DNA from: Tricholomella constricta
Taxonomy: Eukaryota > Basidiomycota > Agaricomycetes > Agaricales > Lyophyllaceae
Length of the DNA: 64,000 bases
Direction: 5' to 3'
Assembly: GCA_013368375.1 (NCBI GenBank)
Contig: JAACJP010000027.1
Location: 496,001-560,000 of the forward strand
Position numbers and translations under genes: made by a program. Of this stretch, positions 1-9,424 are shown piece by piece (position 1 is the first letter of the stretch; the number at the start of each line of letters is the position of its first letter). The notes under the pieces were generated by a model, which made no database searches, was not told the origin of the DNA, and saw only the letters and a list, made by a program, of their open reading frames with translations.

Positions 1-3000
1 AATGTCTTCGGACATTTCTGTATGTGCGATTGATTATCTAACTTCCTCAAATGCTCGTGAATGTCCCACACAGCAGCTACTTTTGGTCGTTGAGGCACTT
101 GGACTACCTAAAGTTGACATTGATCCTCAGCATCTCCGTCGTCATTTACTTAGACTCTTGAAAACTCAAACTTCACGTCCAGTATCACCCTCATTGCAGC
201 AGTCAACAAGTTCACTTATATCACATTGGGATGTTTTTAATAACTTTAGGACATTACAAAAACCAGCTTTGCTGAGTATTATATCTCAACATCAAATCAA
301 GCTTTGTGATAGATATACAACTACACGACAAGCTATGCGTAATGCTATCATAAGCCATCTTTCTAATGGTGATTGTCATAAGTCAGATTTAATGCAACAT
401 CAAGTTCAAGAGCCTTTGAAGCAACCTGATCAGTGTCGTTCGTTTGTCAATTCAATAGAAGATGATAGTGGCAGTGATGATTTTAAAATTCAAATCTTGT
501 CTACATTGAAAAGTAAGTTGAATCGTAAAGGACTCCAAGGTCTTTTCAATGTGCAAGGTATAATATTTGAATCAAGTGATAGTGTTAGACAACTTCGAAG
601 TCGATTGAAAGCCCATATTACTTCTTTAAAGAAAGGAAAAAAAACATCAGCATCTCGACAAGCTGAAAACGATGAATTGCAAAAGAAAAAAACCAATATT
701 GTCAATAATTGGCCACAACTAGTGTCAAAATCATTGAAGGAGAAAATTTTAAGGCTCTTCCGTGAACAAACATCAACTAAAGCTTTGTCGTCCTTTACAT
801 GTGCAGTTTGTGCAGCAGATTATCTCAATATCGATCGACATGATATACCGTTGAATGAAATCAATGGTTCATTGCTCTCTAAGTCGAATCTACGGTCAGG
901 GCGTACTTCTGATGTTCTGGAAAATTCAGGACCCTTGTTGGACCCACATGGTGTTTTCACGAATGAAACTGGAGTTACACATATTAAACTATGCAAATCT
1001 TGTATGTCATCTCTGAATTCTAACAAGATCCCACCACTGGCACTTGCAAATGAACTTGTTCTTGGAGCAATTCCAAATGAATTAAAAGACTTAACTGTAA
1101 TTGAAGAAGCCATGATCGCAAGATGTCGAGCAAAGTGCTGGGTTGTTCAGTTAAAAGAAATCAATGACAATTTCGTTCTACCAAGTACACAGCGAGGCAT
1201 AAAAGGCCATATTATCATTTATCCCCAACGACCCTCAGTTATAGCTAAATGCCTTCCACCTTCTATAGATGAAGTATGCACACCTATCTGTGTTATTTTT
1301 GTTGGTTCATCAGTTCCTACGTCTGAATGGTTGCGACAAAAAGCGAAACCCTTGTCCGTACGTCGTGAAAAAGTGCATAATGCTCTGATATGGCTTAGAG
1401 AACATAATCATCTATATAAAGATATTGAACTTAATTCTGACGTACTGAACTCACTTCCCGAAGATGATATTTTACCGATACATATTGAACATGTACTCCC
1501 AAATGACGGTCATGATGGATTAACTTCTCATTATGATCCAAATGCTGTGTGTCATGATTCTGTCGTAGAACAACCTCCCACGACTCCATTTCAAAATGTT
1601 GTTATTACGGATGTAGATGGAAATGCTTCTTCAAATGAACTTCGAGCTGCTGCTATGCGACATATAAAACAGAAAGGAGGAGGATATATTGAAATCTCAC
1701 ATGATCCACAGCCCGTAAACGAGTTTTGTAATCCAGAACTGTTTCTCATGATCTATCCAACACTTTTTCCATATGGAACTGGAGGCTTCGAAGATTACAA
1801 ACGTCCAAGTGTACTTTCATTTAAACGTCAAGTTAAACATTTTTTCAATCTTCATGACAAGCGTTTCCAGGAGCATTATTCATTTCTTTTTACTGCATTC
1901 AATATTCTACAGCGGCGAGCAGCTCTTCTTCATACTAGTTTAAAAATCAAACGGAAGAATTTTGACAAAGTTGCTGCTAACTTTGCTGCTGTCACTCCAG
2001 AAGCTCTACACATAATTTCAGAACGAATTTCAAGAGGAGATTATACCACTGTCAATACTGAGGAAGAGCGTCAAGCTCTGAACTTGATGAGAGAAGTCAA
2101 TGTTATTTCATCTCATATTGCTGGATCAGCTGCATCTCGAGTTATGATGCGAAACGAGATACGAGCTATTATAACTGACAAGGGTGTTCCAAGCTTTTAT
2201 ATAACAATCAATCCTGCCGATATATTTAATCCACTGGTCAAATTTCTGTCAGGAGCAGATATTGACATTGATAATTTATTGCCAGAAGAAGTTCCAACGT
2301 ATGCTGAACAATCAATTTTAGTCGCTAAAAATCCAGCGATTGCCGCTAAATTTTTTAATATCTACATGAAAGCCTTTATTTCCGCAATACTAAAATACGA
2401 CCCGAAACAAAATGATCTTGAAGGTGGGATTTTTGGGCTTGTTAAAGCATATTATGGATGTGTAGAAGCACAAGGTCGTGGCACTCTACATTGTCATATG
2501 CTGATCTGGGTTGAAGGAGGTTTGAATCCTAACGAAATAAAGAAACGAGTTCTGGAAGATCATGATTTGGATTTCGAACGCCGTTTTCTAGAGTTCATTG
2601 ATGATACCATTTCGAATTGTATTCCTGAAGATCCAGATCCTAATTTGCAAGTACCTTCGACAAATCATCATCCATGCACTGTTCGTGGTGTAGATCTCAA
2701 TTTGGGTAATCCTGAATTTGAGAAGGCACGTCAAAAAGATGTCCATCATCTAACTAAGCAATGTCAAACCCACAAACATACAACTACCTGTTATAAATAT
2801 TGGCGAGGACCTCCTGAACCAAAAGAATGCCGTTTTAACCTAGATGAAGACAATACATGTCCTAAAAGTTCTATTGATCCCGTTACTGGTGAATTAAACT
2901 TGCGATGTCTGAATGGGATGGTAAACAACTTTAACGAAACGATCTTAGAGGCTATTCGCTGTAATATGGACATAAAGTGCATTGGATCAGGAGCATCCGC

Positions 3001-6000
3001 AAAAGCTGTGATGTACTACATTACAGACTACATAACAAAATCTGAATTGAAAACACACGTTGCCTATGCTGCATTAGAACTTGCAGTTAAAAAGCTGGAA
3101 AATAGTAATGAAGATGACGACTTGATGACTACTCGCGCAAAAAAACTCTTACAAAAATGTGCTTATTCTATGATATCTCATCAAGAACTATCTGCACAAC
3201 AGGTTTGCTCCTATTTAATGGACTACGAAGATCATTTCACTAGCCATAATTTTAAAAACCTTTACTGGACAAGTTTTGAGCGATATATTGATATGTTTCA
3301 TCCATTGTCTAATGACAATCATCAGATAAACGATGATGTGAATGATGAAGATTATAACACGACTAATGACGATGTTGAGACTCAAGATACTACTAATAAT
3401 GATGATGATGTTGGTATTAAAACTGACCAATATGGAAATCTTATGTTGACTACAACTCAAGTTGACGACTATAGATTTCGAGGATCAGAATTAGATAATT
3501 TATCTCTTTGGGAATATGTTGCACGTATTGAAAAAGTTCGGAAGAAAAAAACTTCCACGGAAGAAAACAACATGAATATAACTGATGATGATGAACCTGA
3601 TGATGACACTGAAAAGATAGGAGAGGAAAACCCTATGACAGAATTACTATTAAACACCTGCCACATTCGACCAACTGTAAAATTATTGTCAGGCCATCCA
3701 GATGAGGCGACACATATTCTTCGCATTTTGAAACCTCATAAACGATGTATACCTGTTCCGATTGGACCATCAATCCCCAGACGTGATCGTGATGATGTTA
3801 GTGAACGATACAAAAGATTAATGGTTTTGTTGTTTAAACCATGGCGAGATCTGACAGTCCTACGTTCACAGAATACGACGTGGACAGAAACATTTGATAT
3901 GTCATATTCATCTTTTTCACCCGAACACAAAGCCGTCATTGAAAATATGCAGATATTACATGAATGTCGAGATAGTCGAGATGATCACTTTATCTCACGA
4001 CAAGCAAAGCAAAAAAATCGTGCGAATCAAATCCCAGGAGAACCTCATTCTACTCAAGAATGGTGTGATAACAATTTTGATGATGACGATCAGACAGAAG
4101 CCATTATTTTAGATCACCTCACCTCTATCACATCAGCGTATTCAACAAGAATATCGAAAACCAAAAATGATGTAATGACATGTTTAGATTATGCTAACAA
4201 TGGCGGAGTATTCGCTCATACAGAAACAAATATGCTAGTTGATGATAATACACACACTGCAGTAGAAGAAGTTCATGAAATGAACCCTATCATTGAAGAA
4301 GAATGGAGAAAAGCATATGAAGATCGCCGCAATGATTTTAAAAACAAATCGATGTATGATGGTAAAGAAACATGTTCCATGTCAACATTTGCAGCTCAAT
4401 CTACAACAGATTCTGTAATTCAAAATGGTAATGCATTTTGGAATGAATTCCAGCCTGACATTCATGAACCTGTAATTCGTGAACAAACAAGAGCAACTGA
4501 TGAGAATCCAAATGTCGATATAGAACAATTAGTTGATGAATTTTCGTTGAATACAGAGCAAGCACGAGCATTTAGAATTGTTGCTAAACATAGCCTTCAA
4601 CAAAAACCTGAGCAGTTAAGAATGTATCTCGGTGGTCCAGGTGGTACAGGAAAATCAACAGTTATAAATGCGTTGAAAGAATATTTCAATCGACGAAACC
4701 AGGCTCGACGTTTTAGATTAGCTTCATACACTGGTGTTGCTGCTGCAAACATATCAGGAATGACACTTCATTCTGCATTATGTCTTAATCAACGAAAACA
4801 GCAACAGAAAATTGGAAGTAGAACACAGCGAGACCTTGTAGCCTTGTGGCAAGGAGTAGACTATCTTTTTATCGATGAAGTATCAATGATCGGTTGTAAA
4901 ATGCTGCTCACGATAAGTGAAAGCCTTTGTATAGCAAAAGAAAAAAACGGACCTTTTGGAAAGATAAACATCATATTCGCTGGTGATTTTGCACAATTGC
5001 CACCTGTTGGTGAGACTCGGTTGTTCTCGCATGTTAATACTTTCAAGGTCACAACTAAAAAAGGACAAGATGATGTGTTTGGAAAATTGTTATGGTTAGA
5101 CGTTAAAACAGTAGTAATACTGCATCAAGTTATGCGTCAACGTGGCTCAGCAAATCAAAGTTTTGTTGAACTGCTAGGAAGACTACGTGAAGGTAACTGT
5201 ACCGATGAAGATTATAATCTACTAAATAGCCGCATAATACAAAACGTGTCTCCAAATTGGACAGAAGAACGATGGCAAAATTTACCAATAATTGTTGCTG
5301 GAAATGAAGTAAAAGATGCATTGAACATTAGGGCAGTTGAATCCTTTGCACAAAAAACAGGTAGACAAATGCATTGGTATTATTCCTCAGACGTGAGAGG
5401 AAACAATATCATTAAAGATTCCCAACTAAAATCTCACCTTCAAAGCTTGCATTCTGGGAAAACAAGTCAACGCCTAGGATGCCTTCCGTTAGTTATTGGC
5501 ATGCCTGTCATGATCTGCCAAAATTTTGACGTCGAAAGTGGAGTTGTCAATGGATGTACAGGAATATTAAAGAAAATACGATACCGAATAGATAACGAAG
5601 GTGAACGTCATGCACTTTCCTGCATTGTTCAAGCGCCAACAACAACTGGAGCCAGTTTACCCTACCTTGAACAATATGACATTGCAGTACTAGAAGATAT
5701 AACAGAGATGACCTTCACTCACCCATACTCAGACAAACGATGCAAGATTAAACGTACCCAGCTCCCGCTCATGCCTGCATTTGCTATGACTGCACACAAA
5801 GCACAAGGACAAACCCTTGAAAGTGCAATAATTGACTTACAAAACTGCTATGGAACAGAATTGCCCTATGTTATGGTGTCTCGAATCACTAGTCTCGAAG
5901 GTTTATTGATCTTGAGGCCGTTCGAAAAGAAAAAGATTCAATCTAGGAGATCAGAAGATTCCCGTACAGAGGTCCGACGCCTAGAACTTTTGCGATTACA

Positions 6001-6358
6001 TACAGTTACATGCAATGGAACTGTTCAAGAGAATGCAAATGCACGGGAAATACTAAAGCGAACAGATTGTCTTGAGGATGAAAATGTTACAGTACCAACA
6101 TCAACAAATGTACTTAATAATGATTCCATTGACCAACTTCATCAACTCCAAATCAACAATCGTCGCATTACCGCTACCACTATATCATCACTGGATACAT
6201 CCAATGACATTCGAAATCAAAAACGTATCGAAAAACAACCATTGATATTACCGACATCGCCAAACATTCAAAAAACCCCGCATGAAGCTGTTTTCACATA
6301 TAAACGAAAATTATTAGGAACAACACTACCACGCAATACCAAGTGTCGACATAACTGA
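1..6358 (+). mobile_element. Autonomous Helitron (5' end outside the window)
   Basis: The element consists almost wholly of one intronless Rep/helicase reading frame. It is visibly AT-rich, while the DNA after base 6359 is GC-richer and carries fungal coding remnants, so composition changes sharply at about 6358. The last four bases, CTGA at 6355-6358, fit the CTRR 3' end of Helitrons. A 5-bp stem (ACACT at 6323-6327, AGTGT at 6341-6345) lies nine bases upstream, where Helitrons carry a 3' hairpin. The 5' TC end is not in the window. The minus-strand DNA beyond 6359 belongs to a transcription factor remnant, so the element appears to lie inside or against that gene. The family call is firm; the exact 3' end is inference. 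Confidence 0.85.
2..6358 (+). CDS. Helitron Rep-helicase transposase (RepHel)
   Basis: The frame encodes 2118 residues with no intron and no internal stop. The ATG at base 2 is the first visible start, and the true start may lie off-window. Order of parts: an N-terminal region with Cys pairs (CAVC near residue 268, CKSC near 332) like that found in basidiomycete Helitron proteins; the HUH nickase motif RGTLHCHMLIW near residue 826; the paired catalytic tyrosines in YYITDYITK near 1005; then a PIF1-type helicase with Walker A GGPGGTGKST near 1543, Walker B FIDEVS near 1623 and the late motif MTAHKAQGQTLE near 1927. It is expected to nick and transfer a single strand and unwind DNA for rolling-circle transposition. 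All hallmark residues are present, so the element may be active. Codon use is AT-rich, unlike the neighbouring host genes. Confidence 0.95.
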   Translation: MSSDISVCAIDYLTSSNARECPTQQLLLVVEALGLPKVDIDPQHLRRHLLRLLKTQTSRPVSPSLQQSTSSLISHWDVFNNFRTLQKPALLSIISQHQIKLCDRYTTTRQAMRNAIISHLSNGDCHKSDLMQHQVQEPLKQPDQCRSFVNSIEDDSGSDDFKIQILSTLKSKLNRKGLQGLFNVQGIIFESSDSVRQLRSRLKAHITSLKKGKKTSASRQAENDELQKKKTNIVNNWPQLVSKSLKEKILRLFREQTSTKALSSFTCAVCAADYLNIDRHDIPLNEINGSLLSKSNLRSGRTSDVLENSGPLLDPHGVFTNETGVTHIKLCKSCMSSLNSNKIPPLALANELVLGAIPNELKDLTVIEEAMIARCRAKCWVVQLKEINDNFVLPSTQRGIKGHIIIYPQRPSVIAKCLPPSIDEVCTPICVIFVGSSVPTSEWLRQKAKPLSVRREKVHNALIWLREHNHLYKDIELNSDVLNSLPEDDILPIHIEHVLPNDGHDGLTSHYDPNAVCHDSVVEQPPTTPFQNVVITDVDGNASSNELRAAAMRHIKQKGGGYIEISHDPQPVNEFCNPELFLMIYPTLFPYGTGGFEDYKRPSVLSFKRQVKHFFNLHDKRFQEHYSFLFTAFNILQRRAALLHTSLKIKRKNFDKVAANFAAVTPEALHIISERISRGDYTTVNTEEERQALNLMREVNVISSHIAGSAASRVMMRNEIRAIITDKGVPSFYITINPADIFNPLVKFLSGADIDIDNLLPEEVPTYAEQSILVAKNPAIAAKFFNIYMKAFISAILKYDPKQNDLEGGIFGLVKAYYGCVEAQGRGTLHCHMLIWVEGGLNPNEIKKRVLEDHDLDFERRFLEFIDDTISNCIPEDPDPNLQVPSTNHHPCTVRGVDLNLGNPEFEKARQKDVHHLTKQCQTHKHTTTCYKYWRGPPEPKECRFNLDEDNTCPKSSIDPVTGELNLRCLNGMVNNFNETILEAIRCNMDIKCIGSGASAKAVMYYITDYITKSELKTHVAYAALELAVKKLENSNEDDDLMTTRAKKLLQKCAYSMISHQELSAQQVCSYLMDYEDHFTSHNFKNLYWTSFERYIDMFHPLSNDNHQINDDVNDEDYNTTNDDVETQDTTNNDDDVGIKTDQYGNLMLTTTQVDDYRFRGSELDNLSLWEYVARIEKVRKKKTSTEENNMNITDDDEPDDDTEKIGEENPMTELLLNTCHIRPTVKLLSGHPDEATHILRILKPHKRCIPVPIGPSIPRRDRDDVSERYKRLMVLLFKPWRDLTVLRSQNTTWTETFDMSYSSFSPEHKAVIENMQILHECRDSRDDHFISRQAKQKNRANQIPGEPHSTQEWCDNNFDDDDQTEAIILDHLTSITSAYSTRISKTKNDVMTCLDYANNGGVFAHTETNMLVDDNTHTAVEEVHEMNPIIEEEWRKAYEDRRNDFKNKSMYDGKETCSMSTFAAQSTTDSVIQNGNAFWNEFQPDIHEPVIREQTRATDENPNVDIEQLVDEFSLNTEQARAFRIVAKHSLQQKPEQLRMYLGGPGGTGKSTVINALKEYFNRRNQARRFRLASYTGVAAANISGMTLHSALCLNQRKQQQKIGSRTQRDLVALWQGVDYLFIDEVSMIGCKMLLTISESLCIAKEKNGPFGKINIIFAGDFAQLPPVGETRLFSHVNTFKVTTKKGQDDVFGKLLWLDVKTVVILHQVMRQRGSANQSFVELLGRLREGNCTDEDYNLLNSRIIQNVSPNWTEERWQNLPIIVAGNEVKDALNIRAVESFAQKTGRQMHWYYSSDVRGNNIIKDSQLKSHLQSLHSGKTSQRLGCLPLVIGMPVMICQNFDVESGVVNGCTGILKKIRYRIDNEGERHALSCIVQAPTTTGASLPYLEQYDIAVLEDITEMTFTHPYSDKRCKIKRTQLPLMPAFAMTAHKAQGQTLESAIIDLQNCYGTELPYVMVSRITSLEGLLILRPFEKKKIQSRRSEDSRTEVRRLELLRLHTVTCNGTVQENANAREILKRTDCLEDENVTVPTSTNVLNNDSIDQLHQLQINNRRITATTISSLDTSNDIRNQKRIEKQPLILPTSPNIQKTPHEAVFTYKRKLLGTTLPRNTKCRHN

Positions 6359-6364
6359 GGTAGG

Positions 6365-7700
6365 CTTCCCTTGCCAGAACTGGGCAACACCTCAGATAAC
6401 GTTGAAGCCGCTGGTTGAGTCCAACAAATAGATCTTCGCTCCGCAATTTCCAGAAATCTGCCTCCACCGCCGCCTACGCCATAGAACGTCACTCTCGCCG
6501 ACCAAAAGGACTCGATCACCCCAAAGGCGATGGAATCCTATATGGGCAGCTAAACTTCAGCCTGTGCTTCGTATATCGTCCAGCGCAGCTATAGTGATAG
6601 GGGGGGGAAACACAGCTGTTGCGGCGGAGAGCGAGAAAGGCACATACCTCCACGCTAACACAAGCGAAAGAAGAAACTTACCCTGCGCCCCAACGACCCG
6701 ACCTCAAAGTATTTCCCTACATTTCAACCACAGTTCAACACACACCTACACCACGGACATGGGACACAGGACATAGCTCACCGAAACGAGAAGCTCAAAC
6801 TCCGTCTTGATCTCTTCCACCTTGCCCTGGTACGCCAGCAGCTATCCCAACTCGTAATCTGCCCATCAAAGAAAGAAAAAAATCAACCAAACACGATCGT
6901 CAGTTCAATTTCGAGTTCTACATGAAGCTGAGGAGAAAGCTAAAGCGCAAAATTGTAGGCACGTAAGGAAATCACGTACGAGCGTACACGAGATGGTCAA
7001 ACTTGAAGCCGTATACAAACACAATATACGTCGAGACATATTTATCCATGATCACACAAGTGAACCAAATACGCTTTCTTTCATGGATTTCCCACTCACT
7101 AAACAGCCTTCTGCCAAGGTCCACACGAATCCAGCCATTCGCGCTGCGGTGCATCCCCAAGTCCTACCCTATGCAAATCGCCATGCCAATATATGTCCAC
7201 GCCTCAGCCATTGCGTCAATACCGATCCACGTCGACAGCCGCAAGGCGGCATACGTGCTATCGAGGATAACTTTCGCTTCGTTCAGGTACTCGTTGCCTG
7301 CCTGCCACATCATCAATACCTCGACGGACTTGGGCGTGAGATCCGAGTAGCGCGCAGCGGTGGCGTTGCGGGTCTGCATGGGTGACGACGTCCACCGTGA
7401 AGGCACGAATGAAAAGAAGCGTACCATTAGCAGACATTGCACTTTCGATCATGGAACTTAGTCAGGAAGTTGAGCATGTTTTGCGAAATTTGATCGCGCG
7501 CCACTGGGCCAGACAACACGTCAGAAACAAAGTACAGGAACGATACATCGTTGGGCTTTGAAGGACACCCACGCACGCACCTTGGCCGGTAGTAGGCGCC
7601 TGCACAATAGCGCCAATGATGTCCTACCCATCCTCCTGTAATATTCCGATGAGAACGACAGCTATTGAACCAACAGGAAGGAGGTAAGCAAGAGACCATG
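6365..7700 (-). pseudogene. Fungal-specific transcription factor remnant (Fungal_trans domain)
   Basis: Minus-strand pieces read as the regulatory middle domain of zinc-cluster transcription factors. 7650-7450 gives GPVARDQISQNMLNFLTKFHD. 7380-7164 gives SVEVLMMWQAGNEYLNEAK and AEAWTYIGMAI. 7160-6990 gives DLGMHRSANGW, then ERKRIWFTCVIMDKYVSTYI. 6860-6780 gives LLAYQGKVEEIKTEFELL. 6500-6365 gives GLNQRLQRYLRCCPVLAREA. The order and spacing, with introns between, fit one gene. It is broken: a TAG replaces the residue before DLGMHR (near 7163), and another TAG sits in the 6840 segment. An arginine-rich stretch near 7840-7800 could be a decayed zinc cluster, but this is weak. The C-terminal end is cut off at the Helitron boundary. 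Confidence 0.75.
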
Positions 7701-7827
7701 GGCTAAGCTTCCGGTTAATGAAGGATGAGGGACAGAAGGAACATCGAGGCTGACGAACGTGCAGCACAGCTCCTCCCTCCTCACGGCACTCCAGCCCTTT
7801 CTTGTTCTACGCCCAGACATCAACATT

Positions 7828-7995
7828 TCACGACTGCGCTTCAGCACGACGGGTGACAGCGACCTTGCCAGTCAACTTGGCGCGGTGGGTATCAGCATTG
7901 GCGTAGATGGGCACGGCATTGTTGCTGGAGTCGACGATGTAGAAGAGGTTGTTAGAAGCCCTCTCCAACTTGCTGAAATTGTACGCCTCAGACAT
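7828..7995 (-). other. Unidentified coding-like segment, 55-codon ORF
   Basis: ATG at 7995 to TGA at 7828 gives a 55-residue frame containing ERASNNLFYIVDSSNNAVPI, with balanced composition unlike random frames. The adjacent upstream frame from 8183 (TTRYDVVTVLVSGQSVEVEH) also looks coding, but no splice joins the two in frame. I do not recognise the family. It lies between the transcription factor and hydrolase remnants and is probably a piece of the same decayed region. A small gene cannot be excluded. Confidence 0.3.
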
Positions 7996-8289
7996 GTATC
8001 AAAGAACGACATGATTATGAGTGCATTACGATCTAAAATATTGCAATTTGACTTACAGTCGTGCTCAACTTCGACGGATTGACCGGAGACGAGGACAGTG
8101 ACGACGTCATACCGTGTCGTAGCAGCAAGGGGCAGGATGTTGGGAGAATATCCGAAACCTAGAAGATCTGATGATGGCTTCATGAACTGCAGAAGATGTG
8201 CAGAGGGCAGAGTGCGTCAGGTTGTCTGGTAGTTGCGGGGATGTGGGATCAACTGTCCACCAGGACTCGTCCGGCTCTGCAGCACGAAC

Positions 8290-8890
8290 CTGGTCAAAGA
8301 GCGCAGGATCGCCAACGCTGGCTGCCGTTTCGAGGGCAGAGCGCGCCGGGGATCACGACCAATCGCGTCACCGTCCCCTCCTCCTTCAGCTCCTCCGCCG
8401 CCGCCGCCGATGCATTGCGAGAGGGGCTTCCCCGCGTTGCAGCGTGCACGAGTTGCGCGCCCATCTCCCGGGGGACGACCTCGTCGTACTCGCTCACCAG
8501 CACCAACATCTTCTGCGCCAGACGGACCAACACGGTGCGGCGGCCCGCGCCTCGCCCGATCCCACACGAGCGACTGGAGGTGGCGTTATCGGACCCAGCG
8601 CTGCGGATACATGCCAGGGACGGAGGCGAAGGGGTTCTAGAGGATGAGCCCTCGTATACGTATCTTGCGCGCCGAGTCCGTGTCTGTGTCCGTAGCCACC
8701 ACCTCGTCGGAGTCGGAGTCGGGGGCAGGGCTGGATTCGGGGCGACGGTGGGGAGCGTGGTCCTTGAGGTGGGAGAAGAGGCAGAGCGCGACGACGCCGC
8801 CGAGTGAGTGTCCGTAGAGGATGATATGCGAATGCTCTGAGGGCAAATTTGCCACACACAAGAGCCTTCTCATGTGAAGGGCACAAATGC
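8290..8890 (-). pseudogene. Alpha/beta-hydrolase remnant (ABHD/Bem46-like)
   Basis: The minus strand gives the nucleophile elbow in SHIILYGHSLGGVVALC (about 8840-8790), a second landmark LIL-stop-NPFASVPGMYP (about 8650-8600), the acid region MLVLVSEYDEVVPREMGAQL (about 8510-8440), and finally VVIPGAL (about 8360). Their order matches alpha/beta-hydrolases, with Ser in GHSLGG and Asp in the DEVVP region. The gene is dead as read. A TAG replaces the acidic residue before NPFAS and a TAA follows QRWVR. The frame shifts between WDR and the acid region, and the residue after VVIPGAL is Cys where the catalytic His (as in GALH) is expected. A 5' exon may lie near 9005. Many GC-rich overlapping frames here are shadows. 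Confidence 0.7.
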
Positions 8891-9424
8891 CACTCTCTTG
8901 AACACGAGGGGAGAGGAGAGTTGAATGTTTGACCAGGTGCTTCTGGTGAACCTGTTGTGCTCTTAATTCAGTAAAAACAGATACTAGATGACGGCTTGTA
9001 CACACCGCAATTCTCTAAAGCCATAGGTACAAGTTACAAATCAATGCCAACACACAGACATTCTGCACTCTCATTCACCCATATTGGGCTGCAAAGTTTG
9101 TGCATCTTTGAGTTCTGCATTCACCTTTATAAGGCTGCAACAAGAAGACAAAGGTCGGGCGTGTGTTGGGAAAATGTTACGTGCCCTAAAAAATTTGCTT
9201 TAAACCAATTACATAATCATTTCATTGCGTGACCATGATCGTGACGCGTAGTCTACACTCCCAAAGCCGTCAACTTTGAACCGACAAAAATTGATTGAAA
9301 GACAGTCGCTGTATACTTATTGATAGTTCAAAGTCAAATGCAAAATTTGCCCTGCGTCTACAAATATCTGTACTTAAACTGCGCAAGGTAGCGGGCATTG
9401 CCGCTTGCCGGCCCTACCCTCCTT
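8891..9424. other. Intergenic stretch, no gene seen
   Basis: The sequence between the hydrolase remnant and the CHO2 copy has only short frames with no family resemblance and no recognisable repeat. Confidence 0.5.

Noticed and set aside
8196..9005. Several long overlapping plus- and minus-strand frames of 100-200 codons
   Set aside because: They arise from high GC content over the hydrolase remnant. Only the minus-strand pieces with GHSLGG, NPFAS and DEVVP order make biological sense.
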